Positions 26,142 through 36,050 of a DNA stretch of 64,000 nt are shown here, one piece after another; position 1 is the first letter of the stretch, and every line of letters begins with the position of its first letter. Location: assembly GCA_024734555.1 (NCBI GenBank), contig JANPWX010000077.1:1182999-1246998 (forward strand), read 5' to 3'. Source of the DNA: Trochalopteron elliotii (lineage: Eukaryota; Chordata; Aves; Passeriformes; Leiothrichidae). The position numbers were made by a program, and so were the translations under genes. Below the pieces are notes generated by a model. That model searched no databases, was not told the origin of the DNA, and saw only the letters and a list, made by a program, of their open reading frames with translations.

Positions 26142-26225
26142 CTAATAGAACACCCCTGCCATGAGCAGGGACATTTTTTACTAGATCAGGTTGCTCAGAG
26201 CTCCATCCAACCTTACCTTTAGTAG
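26142..26225 (-). mobile_element. Short CR1 LINE 3' UTR fragment
   Basis: The plus-strand text 'gccatgagcagggacatttt', 'gatcaggttgctcagagctc' and 'catccaacctta' is the reverse complement of the CR1 3' UTR (sense: ...GGxTGGATGGGGCTxTGAGCAACCTGGTCTAG...). The octamer tail is missing and only the central block survives. Confidence 0.8.
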
Positions 26226-29200
26226 TCATAGGGACCTCAGAGCCAGCTATAAACCTCAGCAACTTTTGGTACCTGGGCTATCACTGTAGTCCTGAATCAA
26301 GTTCATGCTGTAGATCAAATGCTGGTGCTGCCTGTTGCGTTTTGGACAAGCAGCACAAAACGCATGAGTTCTCTCCAACCCTTGGCAATGACATGGCTCC
26401 TGGTACATTTGCTGACAGTTTCTGGGCACACTGAATGAGTTTCTTCTTTTCAGTCCGGCCAGGGTGGAGCTGAGGTCGTGCTGCAGAGGTTATTGTTTGA
26501 TATGCCTCTGTTTGTGGAAGAATGAATTTAGGTCTCTTGGGCCCTGAATTCTACCTAAATTTCTTCATAATTCCCCACAGTTTGACTGGATACTTTTCTA
26601 GCTCATACACCATTGCCTGTGAGATGTTATTTTCAAGGCACTTGCTGCTATTCAAATACTAAATTATCTTTAAGGTGGACTGCATTTATGGTTACAGCTG
26701 TCCTGACAGGCTGGGTTTTGATGTTAACCTGAAGATATACTTCCTACATCAGCCTTATCTTCTTGCTCTCATGTGACTTGACAAAGGAGAAAATGAGCTA
26801 CAAAAGAGGTCCTGCAGTGACTAACACGTGTAACAGATTTACCTACATGAAACTACAAATTTCAGAGAATATGTATTTTGGGTCAATAGTTGCCGGAGGA
26901 TTGCCTAGTGCTGGTAATTTACTGAATAAGGACACACCTGACTTGTTGTAGTCAGATCAGATAAACCCTATCAGAGTAGCAAAGAACAGCATAGTTTTTC
27001 ACGCCTTTTCATTTCAAAAGAATGATAAATTTGTGCAGAGGGGAGCAGAATCCATCCTTTGAGGACTCTGCTGTTCGAAAGTGGGTAATTCACAGGAATA
27101 AATCAGGGTTCCACAGGGATATTTGTGATGGGAAGCACATTAACAGTAAGCAGTAGTGTTTATAGGTTTAGGGAGAAAAAAGAAATCTGAGGGAAGCTGT
27201 GGTAGCTGAGACATTGAAGTAATGTAAATGAATGAGTTTCCATAGAGAAGGGGTCTAATATGGTTCAGTTAGCTTTCTCCACTGTGGACTGATATTAGTT
27301 TAGTTTTTTTATCATAGATTATAAGAGTTTATATAAAGGGATGACTTAGATAATTAATAAAAAGGACAATATATGAGATTCTATTCTGTTCATGTGAAAC
27401 TGCTGGAAAGATTGAAAGGACTTAATTTTGTTTGGTGTGATTTTTGCTTTGCTTACTGGAACTTTTTTTCATTTTCTTACTGTTTCATCTAAGATTTTTT
27501 TTTAAATTTAGACAAAATAGGAGGGCACAATCTTTATTCAGGACAGAGAGAAATCCATTGCACTTACAATTTAAATTATTACATGGTAGGTCATGAACTT
27601 TGCTTAGCTAATGCTCAAGCAGAATTCAATACACTGTGGTTATCTCCTCCTTAACAATGTAAAGAATAAGAATGGTATGAATAATAATAAGCTTGCCATG
27701 ACCAAGTTCTTTACTTCCAAGAAATAATAAAATTTGGTCTAAGGTTCTCTTCTTACATACAGTTACTCTAATGCAGCTAACCTATATCTTTAAGCACCTA
27801 AACATAACCTTGAGAGCTTCACTCATCTGTAGTGTCCTTAAGCATTTATTGGATGTTCACTCCATTAAAAAGCAAACTACAGCATAATTTTATGCTTGTT
27901 CTTATACATGACTTCATGCAACAATAGAGCAATAAAGCTTAGAGCTGAGCATAATCATAAGTACATGGGGTAAAAGGATGCAGTTTTCAAATGGTGGAAG
28001 TATGTTTGATATACTTCATATACTTCTTCTTCAAGCTCTACGGCCATAAAATAACCTAGGCTCTGGTTGTCATCTGAACAAGCAAATTTACATCCATTAA
28101 AGATATTTGGGTCAATCTCTACAAGGTTTAGTGATGCATGCTTAGGTTGTCTACCTATCAGTCTTTCGTTTTTGCCTTCTCAGAGAAAGAGAACAAGTGG
28201 AAAGGTACCTTTTCAGAAATACTCAACTGACTTTATATTTCTTTTTATTTCCTTCATCTGTTAAGCAGATGATCAATTATCTTACTCTATGGAGATTGAA
28301 GTTGATAATCTCAGTGAGAAGAATGTGTTCTGATTAAGTATGAAATCCTCAATAGCTACTTAAATGTCTATGGCCCTGAAGGTGTAAGGAAAGGGTTATT
28401 TCAGTGAAAACTGCAGTTCCAGCATTCTTTGACAAGAATAAGACATTTTCAGAGAGAGATTTTAACACAAAGGAAACAGAACACACCATTCTGATGTTGA
28501 AGTAAACAGCAGATTTTTTCTTCCTAAACTAAACTGAAATTCCAGGCAGGGAAAATGTGTCAGACTGAAAATGGTGATCCTAGATTCTGTTGTTGATAGA
28601 TTTTTTAAAACCTTGCTCCATGATAAACTAGCTGAGAAAATAGGCCTCAATTAATTGCAGTCTTGTCTATTAAGTAGCAGTCTTATATTGTAACAAATGA
28701 TTGTGTTTATGCAATACAATTGAAAACTAACCCAAAATAAGTTAAAGCTAGGAAAAGGTTAGTATTTGCCCTGAAGACAACAACTTCAATTCCTTCTTTC
28801 CTACAAAACTTATTATAAAATCTTCAATTAAAATCAGTGATTAGAAGAACAGGGGGAAGCAAAGATAGTGAAACAGAAGGGGAAGCAAAGAATCTTCACT
28901 GCAAGGATAGAACTGGATAATGGGATCACAAGAAAAACAAAAAAAGTTCAAATGAGTACCAGAGATTTACTAGGAGGGAGACAAGTTCATGCTACTTTGG
29001 CTTTCCCAGCCAACAATAACATACAGAAGAAAAAAGCTCCTAAGAACAATATTTCAAATGCAAAACAGCATCATATATCAGAAACTGAGTAGATGTTGAA
29101 AAAAACCCATAAAACCTATCCATTTATGATTGCATGCATGACTCATTGTTGTCTTAGGATATGTACAAAACATATTCTGTCTAAATTGCATTAAAAAAGC

Positions 29201-30509
29201 TGACTTACATGACAATGCTGTATCTTCAGGAGTACCTTCTACTGAATATTTAAAATTACATTTGTATAATTTGGCCAATTGTACAGCAGAAACTACCGTG
29301 GAAGTCTCCTGGATGACCAGGTTTTCTGCAGGTTTTCTGAGATATTAAAGAACAGAGTTAAGCAGTAATAATTACCTGTTGATCCATGCACAGCAGGAAG
29401 GAAGGAACATGGGGACTGTCCAAAGATGCACCTGGAGAACTCATGCAACTACTAGTAAAACAGTTTATTGTGAAGTCTGCTAGGATTTCAGTCAATAAAT
29501 AGTTCTTAAATCTGTCCATTTTCTCATCTAGGAAGAAGTTAGCCGGGGAATTTTTGGATTACCAGGAAATTGGTGACTAAATGCCCTGGCTATAAAAATA
29601 TGTACATCCCTATATCCAGCTACATCACAATTGTAACTCTAGGACAAACGAGTTTTGTCCTTATATAACAAAGAAGAGTTCTCACACATATAACACAGAA
29701 GTTATATTTTGCAAAATGTTATAGATTGTGAGTTTACTAGATGCTAAATAATAGATTCCATAGAACATTTGGGGTTTTTTTTTCAGGAAATAAAAAACAC
29801 AACTAATTCTAAGATCTGGATGGAGATTTTTGAAACAGAGAAATTGGTCCTTCACTGACTTGCACTTCTACACTTTACAGTAAAAGTTCAATTGTAATTG
29901 TTTGTTTGTTTGTTTTTCATAAGATAATAAGTACAATATTAAATCAGAAAAACTGTCCTTATATTTTAGTCTTCTGTTTATGACAGTTGCCAATAGTGGA
30001 AGTATTAAGAAAATTGTAAGACAATTTACACAGCAATTCTTGCCTAGTACACCTTCTTAGTTTCATGGAAATTTCTAGCAGCAATTGCAGAGAAGTTTGC
30101 ATCCAGATCATTCAAAGAGCTGATGTATCCATCATGTTTTAGTTTTTCTTTTTCTTAGTGTTAGTCTATATCACATTCTGAGGCAAAGAGATTTATAACT
30201 GCAAAGTGGGTGTGGATGTGGGTGAGAAAGCAAGCTAACATCAATAGAAATTTTCTAGAAATTTCTGCCTGGAAGTTTCATAGTGGACAGTAGTTCTGCC
30301 ATAAAAATAAAATAAATAGCAAAAAGACAGCAAACACAAGTTCAATGAGTATTCCAAATTTGCCATCCTTATGCTGTCACTGATATTAGTGTAATTCACT
30401 ATCCTTCACTCTAAGCAATCACTTTGTCTCACAGTGAGAAGCAGTTATATATTCAGTCTTTTTCTCAAGAACTTTTAATATTCATTCCTGAAATCACAGT
30501 CAGTTGTTG
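26226..30509. other. AT-rich unique-looking DNA
   Basis: No gene or transposable element recognised over about 4.3 kb. It contains a perfect 9-bp inverted repeat (26336-26344 / 26356-26364) and a short (TTTG)n run near 29899-29915. Open frames are short and patternless. Confidence 0.5.
26336..26364. repeat. Perfect 9-bp inverted repeat (hairpin)
   Basis: TGCGTTTTG at 26336-26344 pairs with CAAAACGCA at 26356-26364 across an 11-nt spacer. The arms contain CpG, which is uncommon locally. Function unknown; it may be chance. Confidence 0.7.
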
Positions 30510-30515
30510 AAGGGA

Positions 30516-31030
30516 TGCGGTGGTTTCTCCCGGGGGGGCTGCTTACCGGCTGAGCAGTAGACCCCCCCAGACCAACCAAAACAGTTTGTGAGTTCCTCAG
30601 ACCAGCTGGCTGAGCGTGGTTAAGGCTTGGAAATCAAGAGCGGGCTAAGCCATGGGTTTGGAAGATGTTTATTCAGTGGAGCTCCACGTGCAAAAAGCAC
30701 AGCCTGGCCTGTCCTTCTCCTTTTTGTACCCAAGGGCACAGCCTGGGCCAGCAGGAAAATTCGGGCCAATGGGGGAAAGGAGGGTGGGTGGTCCAGAACA
30801 GGGGCAATTAACACAACAATTGGAAAAGGCAGGTGTTTGAGTACCTGATCAAATGGGAGATGATCTCCTCTCAAGTCAATCAGGGTGATTGACAAGGGGC
30901 TCCCCTCTGGGAGATACCATGTGGGTTTGGAAATAGGTGAAGGTTTTGGAAGGGGCTCAAAGGAACATACCAACACAAAATAAACAAAATACATATACAA
31001 CTTTGAAAACCTCAATCATGCACCGCAACA
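30516..31030 (-). mobile_element. Solo LTR with 6-bp TSD, ERVK-like
   Basis: Plus-strand ends are TGCGGTGG... and ...CACCGCAACA, so on the minus strand it runs TGTTGCGGTG...CCACCGCA, with TG/CA ends and short terminal inverted repeats. AAGGGA at 30510-30515 and AAGGGG at 31031-31036 form a 6-bp TSD with one mismatch, the length typical of ERVK-class (alpha/beta) elements. On minus there is a poly(A) signal AATAAA (TTTATT at 30668-30673 on plus), with a TACAAAAAGG TATA-like block upstream of it near 30720-30730. It is more GC- and CpG-rich than the flanks, suggesting a fairly recent insertion. The 131-codon frame at 30620-31015 is chance. Confidence 0.85.
30532..30568 (-). repeat. Strong bulged stem-loop in the U5 end of the LTR
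   Basis: Seven G plus CTGCT (30532-30543) pair with AGCAG (30553-30557) and seven C (30562-30568), leaving a 9-nt loop and a 4-nt bulge. Because the LTR is on the minus strand, this lies in U5 close to its 3' terminus. Confidence 0.75.
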
Positions 31031-31036
31031 AAGGGG

Positions 31037-31980
31037 TTTAATTTTTTAAAAAATTCTAATATGATCTATACATACTACATATCAGAACTGGAAAAAGTGA
31101 CCATGGTGTCATGATTTTATGTAGTGATTTATTCAGTTCTGCTGTTAGTTTTGTTTTTGTTTTTTTAAAATTTTCATATAGCTAAGAATTGCTCTCTACT
31201 TTTCAAAGAAATATCTTTGATGCATTTTTATTGAGCACTTAAATATAATTTGTAATCATTCTTGTTCAGACACTCAAAATATTTTCACCATGCACATTAT
31301 TTTGAATTTTTCATGTTAAAATTTATAAACTTTTAGTGAAATCCTATACAATGTAAACAACTGAAATCCTATAAAATATGAAGCAACTTCATGCAAAAAT
31401 CATCCACTGAGCTTTCAGCACCTACAGCAGAAGCATGTGTGTTGTAGTGTTTATTCATAGGAGATGGAGACAAGCAGGAATTTTGAGATGAATGGTTCGC
31501 TTGTTTTCTTTTCCTGCAAGGAAGAATGAATTGTGCAGTAGAAACACTTGTCGCACTCCACAGAACAAAATAGCATTCTAGATGATTGTGTCATAGGTAG
31601 CCATAGATATCGTAGTCAGTTAGATGAACTGAACTTCATCCCTTATCCAAGGGCTTTCTAAGACATCTACAATGGAAAGACTTCATCAGAGATATACCAA
31701 GTCTTTGCTTATCATGCTTTTTAATAGGATATCCATCCACTCTGAAAAATTACTTAATCTGTTTTATGACATAAAGTGGTCTGGAATAAATTCAGCCTTC
31801 ATTCACAGACAAACCACATTCTTGGTCCTTACTACTAGAATGGTGGTTGTTTTTTTTTCCTTTGGTTGGGATTTTAATTAATATATATAATTATAAAGGA
31901 GAAACATAAAACAGTGTAAGTTGAAGCCATGAAGCAGGATTAGATAGTGCATTATAGTGGTCCCTGGATCATCTGCAGAG
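31037..31980. other. AT-rich unique-looking DNA
   Basis: No gene or repeat recognised between two LTRs. Confidence 0.5.
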
Positions 31981-32222
31981 AAAGATTCACTCCCTCATGC
32001 ACTGTGAAGCCCCTAAGCTGTCTTGGTTTGTAATCATCCCCCTTTAGGAAGTCCCCTTGGCAGACTTCCTTGCAGGTCAGGGTGACCAAAAGTGATTCAA
32101 TCCATGTGCAGCCCCTAGACTGTCTCAGGTCTCAGAGACTCTCCTTTGGGAAGTCTCTTTGCAAGTTTTCCTTGTGGCTCAAGGTGAGAAAAAATATTTG
32201 AACCCATGAGCCTTTGCAGTTC
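31981..32222 (+). repeat. Tandem ~102-bp U3 repeats (two copies plus a partial third)
   Basis: Copy 1 has TGAAGCCCCTAAGCTGTCT from 32005 and copy 2 has TGCAGCCCCTAGACTGTCT from 32107. The pieces AGGAAGTCCCCTTGG / GGGAAGTCTCTTTGC and GCAGGTCAGGGTGA / GTGGCTCAAGGTGA follow in the same order. A weak third start appears near 32190-32222. The copies are well diverged, so the duplication is older than the insertion or the insertion itself is old. Confidence 0.75.
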
Positions 32223-32685
32223 TATGTTAATGTTTCATACCCCATTGGTTATTCCCTTTGTTTCTGGTTTTACCCCTCCTGATTGTTTTTTTCTGGATCC
32301 TTCCCCTAACTGGTCCCTTTCCCAATTCCTTTCCCCATTGCCCAACCTGTGAAACCCCACCCCTAGCTACCCTATATAATCCTTCTCCCCAAGACCATGG
32401 GACTCCTTTCTCCTCCAGACCTCATGGAATAAAGCAGCTCTCCTGGAGATCAGAAAGACCCCATCTTGCTGCTTTTACTCCTGCCTCACCCAGGGTGACA
32501 AATGTGGCTCTGCTGCTCAGGCAGCCTCCTGAGCTGAGCAAATCACCCTGCACTTGAGAGTGCACCAAAGAGCTGATCACTCTGTGCCTGAGAGTGCCTG
32601 TTCCCCTGTCAATCCAGGTGTCTTTTTCAAGACACTTTTAGCGAAGAAGGCTGCAGCACCTTCACCCCCAGACCAGACCACGACA
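31981..32685 (+). mobile_element. LTR with ~102-bp tandem repeats in U3
   Basis: It has complete promoter and poly(A) structure: TATATAAT at 32373-32380 followed by AATAAA at 32428-32433, 55 bp further on, then a C-rich R/U5 ending in CCAGACCACGACA at 32685. The region upstream (U3) contains a tandem duplication of about 102 bp. The left limit is uncertain because the duplication extends to about 31981 without an obvious TG, and no TSD is convincing. Layout and the direct repeats resemble gammaretrovirus-like (ERV1) LTRs, but the class is inferred. No retroviral genes are adjacent. Confidence 0.75.
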
Positions 32686-32690
32686 AGTAG

Positions 32691-33891
32691 TCACTGGTAA
32701 TATTCTAGAGATAAATACTGCTTTCTGTATACTTCTAACTGCAATCCAGAAAACAGTTGGATTTTGAAAATTCTTAAAACTATGACATTTTGAATTGTAC
32801 AATGGGTATTTCAACCTTTCTGAGATGAGTCCCTAAATCAATAGAGCAAATGAGTTTTTCTTTTAATGGACAACAATCTTTTGTGTTAGCAAGAAAAATA
32901 AATTTGAAATCGAATGTAAGGATCATACCTAATCCCCCATTAAGTCCCTGTAAGAAACTTTAATGTTTATCTGATGAATCAACAACCTTTACAAAATTCC
33001 CATTCAGAAAATAGATTATGTAAGCAAGGCTTTCTGCAGCAGAAAAGAGTTTATGATCTCATTAAAGGAAGGGAAGCTTATGAGTGTGACAGCTGACACA
33101 CTCCACAGGGGATTCCTCTTTATAAAGACTTGTTTTCTGCTGGGGTTTGTGGAGTGTATAAGGAGAATTAAAAAGAAAGAAAAAATGGTTTCATAAAATC
33201 TTAGCAACTTAATTAAAGCTTACTGCATACACATTTTTTTGCTGGGAAGAAGAAACTTGGTGGATTTTGGTTTACAGTAATATCTGGATAAGCTTCCTGG
33301 GAAGGTAACACAGATACTCAACACAAATTCACAAAGAAATTAATTCTATGCTTTAAATCTATCTCAGTCTCAGCTAATACTGACTGCTACAAAAAACTTT
33401 CATGTAGATGTGCTCCTTTTCACAATTGACATTTTCACTGGCTCAGTTGGTAAAATTATTAACCAAAATAAAGTTAAATAAATGCTGTATTCTTTTTCAA
33501 ACTGTTTCCAAAATAGTCATTGTATACTAATCTATCATAGCTAGAAAATGTAGTAACACTACCACAGCAAGTGACTAATCAAATAACAAAGTTATTATAG
33601 TCCTAGTTTACAAACAGGTATTGTCAGATATATCAGGTATATGATTCTGAAAGATCCATGTCATTTTCAGTATTGAACCAGAATATTAATGAAAAAAGCA
33701 TAGTAAGTACTAATGATATAGTTTTTGAAAATTATCAGGGTGATGATACCAAGGTCCTCTAGTATCCACTGTTCCAGTCACAGCTTTGTCTAGTATTAAA
33801 GAGTTTTCAAAAATTTAACTATATAAATTAAAAAATCCCATCCCTACAACAAACCCCAAAATAAAAAAGTTGAAATGACTAGTATGTAAAA
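32691..33891. other. AT-rich unique-looking DNA
   Basis: No gene or repeat recognised. Confidence 0.5.
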
Positions 33892-33896
33892 CCAGA

Positions 33897-34478
33897 TGTG
33901 GTGGGTTGACCTTGGTTGAATGCTTGCTGACCACCAAGCCTCTCTCTCACTCCCTTCCACAGTAAGATGGGAGAGAAGAAAAGAAAATGGAAAAAAAAGC
34001 CTTGTGGGTCAAGATAATGGCAGTTTAAAAAAGCAAAAGAAAAGGCTGCACATAGAAGGAAAGAAAAACAGAAGATTGTATACCCTAATTCTCATTAGCA
34101 GGTGGTGTTTGGCCACTCCCTGGAAACACAGCTTCAGAAGACACAGTGGTTGCTCTGGAAGACAAACACCATAATGATGTTTCCTTATTCCTTTCTCTTA
34201 GCTTTTGTTGCTGAGCAGTGTCCCTATACTATGGGATTTCCCTTTGGTTAATTTGGATCAGCTGTCCCAGCTGTGTCCCCTCCCAAGGTTTAGCCCATCT
34301 TCAACCTACTGCTGAGAGGGCAATGTTGTAGAGACAGCCCTGATGCTGTGCCAGAGCTGCTCAGCTGTAGCCAAAGCACTGGTGTGTTTATCAATGCCTT
34401 TCCAGCTACCAGTGCAGGGCACAGCACTGTGAGAGCTGTTGTGGCAAAAGGAACTCCAACACAGCCAGACCCAATGCA
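33897..34478 (-). mobile_element. Solo LTR, ERVL-like family A
   Basis: Plus-strand start TGTGGTGGGTTGACC and end AGACCCAATGCA are the complement of the family A ends. Internal blocks in antisense order: 'cttgtgggtcaagataatgg' near 34001, 'ggaagacaaacaccat' near 34157, 'gctgagcagtgtccc' near 34211, 'ggatttccctttggttaat' near 34237 and 'cagctgtcccagctgtgtcc' near 34259. Flanks CCAGA (33892-33896) and CCAGG (34479-34483) are a 5-bp TSD with one mismatch. The distal part (34330-34478) differs from the other copies, so it may be a subfamily or a recombinant LTR. Confidence 0.85.
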
Positions 34479-34483
34479 CCAGG

Positions 34484-35509
34484 TTAAATCAAACATTGAA
34501 ACAAGTGCAGTCTCGCATAGGTGAATATAGACATAGTCCAATAAAATAATTTAGAAAGCCCTTTTCTAAACTTCTAAGATGGTTAAGATTTTGATATTCT
34601 TTCATTACTTAAAATTATATCACTAGAACTCTTATTAGAACAATTACCTTTGAAGAGATACCTACTTGAGTATCTATATCTATCCTGAAGTAATTTCAGA
34701 CCTGTAAATTAAGTACCTACATTTTTAAATCTCCTAGAGGATATTGTGCATTAGACCTTTTCAAACCAAGATTAACTGACTGCTATCACAGAATTCAATC
34801 AGAAACACCGATACACCATAAGTTGCCAATTGCTTATAGTCCCAGTCAAAGAAGCCTTCAGAATATGACTCCTGCAACCCAAAATGAAGGACTGATTCCT
34901 CAGTTCTTCACAAATTCCTTCACAAATTCATAGGTAGGTTAAAGGAGATAGTATTGTGTGTTGATCTTGCCTGGTGGGTCAGGTGCCCAACAAACTGCTC
35001 TCTCACAGCACACGTTGCCCCAGAAGTCACTAAACAAAATGAAAAAGCTTGAGGATCAAGAGAAGGACATTGAGTTAATCTATTTGACAAATTATTGGAG
35101 AAAGTTAATGATTTCTTTTTTGTCTCTGTAGAGAGCAAGTATTGAGCAAATATGAGTGAAAGTATTTATATGGGCGCCAGTCTCTTATAGAACTCAGTGA
35201 TTTCAATGATGTTAATCGATCCATTTTCTCACATATTTGGTTATCCTTACAGCTAAAACTCTTCAGCTATGACTGATGTTACAGTTTTGCTATTATTATG
35301 AGTGTTATTGAAACTAAATAGCTGAAGTATCCCCATGCAAAATCTGGTTATCAGAATCAATACATACAATTAAATATATGGTATATAGTGATTTTTATTC
35401 ATAATTTGAGATGTTTTTATTTCCAGCTGTGGGAGTGCATTTTTCAGCTTTAAGTTTACTTCATAAGTTAATGTTCTTTGTAAATTGGTTTGTTCTCTGT
35501 ACTTTTTTT
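34484..35509. other. AT-rich unique-looking DNA
   Basis: No gene or repeat recognised; the start of the next LTR is not sharply defined by a TSD. Confidence 0.45.
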
Positions 35510-35831
35510 TGTTACCCATGTTCGGTTTATCCCTGTTTTTCCCCAGTAACAGTTCTTTAATTGGTTCTGTATCCTCCCTAAGTTTTCCCCTCCAAAGACA
35601 GTTAACTGTCCATCACTTCATAGACAGCCTCCTGTTGCTGTCTATCATTTTTGGGGTCGCTCCCCACTTCTGGAAGATTCTAAGAGAAACATCGAGTGAT
35701 TGGACAGAATCCTGATTGTCACCTTCTAATGTTCATTGTATGGTTGTTTTGTATGTTTGTTTATGATACGAGCCACCCCCCTGTTAAACCTTATTGGTTC
35801 CCTTTCTGTGTAACACCCCCAGTGTTAACCC

Positions 35832-35868
35832 CGAGAGTCAGTCAGGGTCTTCGGCACGCTGACTCTCG
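35832..35868 (+). promoter_or_regulatory. Perfect 10-bp stem-loop just upstream of LTR poly(A) signal
   Basis: CGAGAGTCAG (35832-35841) pairs exactly with CTGACTCTCG (35859-35868) around a 17-nt loop. AATAAA follows 25 bp later. Such hairpins in the R region of retroviral LTRs are known to affect poly(A) site use and early RNA processing; a role here is inferred from position only. Confidence 0.7.
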
Positions 35869-36003
35869 AGGTGAGGACCCCACGCCGGGTTCCAATAAAC
35901 TCATCTGACCCAGCGTCTCCGGAGTCCCCCCTTTTTACAATCCTCCAGCCGATCGCCACGCAGGAGCAGCTCAAGCAAAAAAGAATCCACCGAAAGAAAA
36001 ACT

Positions 36004-36050
36004 GTTACCTGTGCCGAGGCTAGCCGGCTTGAAAAACAGGCACGGTAACA
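36004..36050. repeat. Near-terminal inverted repeat at LTR end
   Basis: TGTTACCTGTGCC (36004-36016) is the complement, with one extra base, of GGCACGGTAACA (36039-36050). The LTR terminus therefore exists in an inverted copy 22 bp inside the element. Confidence 0.75.

Larger units (their letters stand above)
35510..36050 (+). mobile_element. LTR with terminal TGTTACC/GGTAACA and a poly(A)-site hairpin
   Basis: It starts TGTTACCCATG and ends GGCACGGTAACA, giving 7-bp terminal inverted repeats TGTTACC/GGTAACA. AATAAA at 35894-35899 fixes the plus strand as sense. Upstream of it is a perfect 10-bp hairpin (35832-35868). The downstream part is GC- and CpG-rich (ccagcgtctccggag, gccgatcgccacg), unlike the AT-rich flanks, which suggests low CpG decay and so a relatively recent insertion. 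Left flank (TTTTT) and right flank (TCCAG) do not match, so no TSD is visible; the left boundary may be shifted or deleted. Probably a gammaretrovirus-like (ERV1) LTR by layout; the class is inferred. Confidence 0.75.

Noticed and set aside
30620..31015. 131-codon open frame on the minus strand, with a hydrophobic N-terminus resembling a signal peptide
   Set aside because: It lies wholly inside a solo LTR bounded by a TSD; LTR U3 sequence is enough to explain it.
32005..32695. CACTG repeated at 32000-32004 and 32692-32696 as a TSD for the LTR at about 31981-32685
   Set aside because: Using it would put the right end outside the CGACA terminus, without CA, and would cut the left tandem unit; probably chance.
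30516..36050. A single complex provirus made of the four LTRs in this interval
   Set aside because: The four LTRs differ in sequence, orientation and, where visible, TSD; no gag, pol or env-like coding lies between them.
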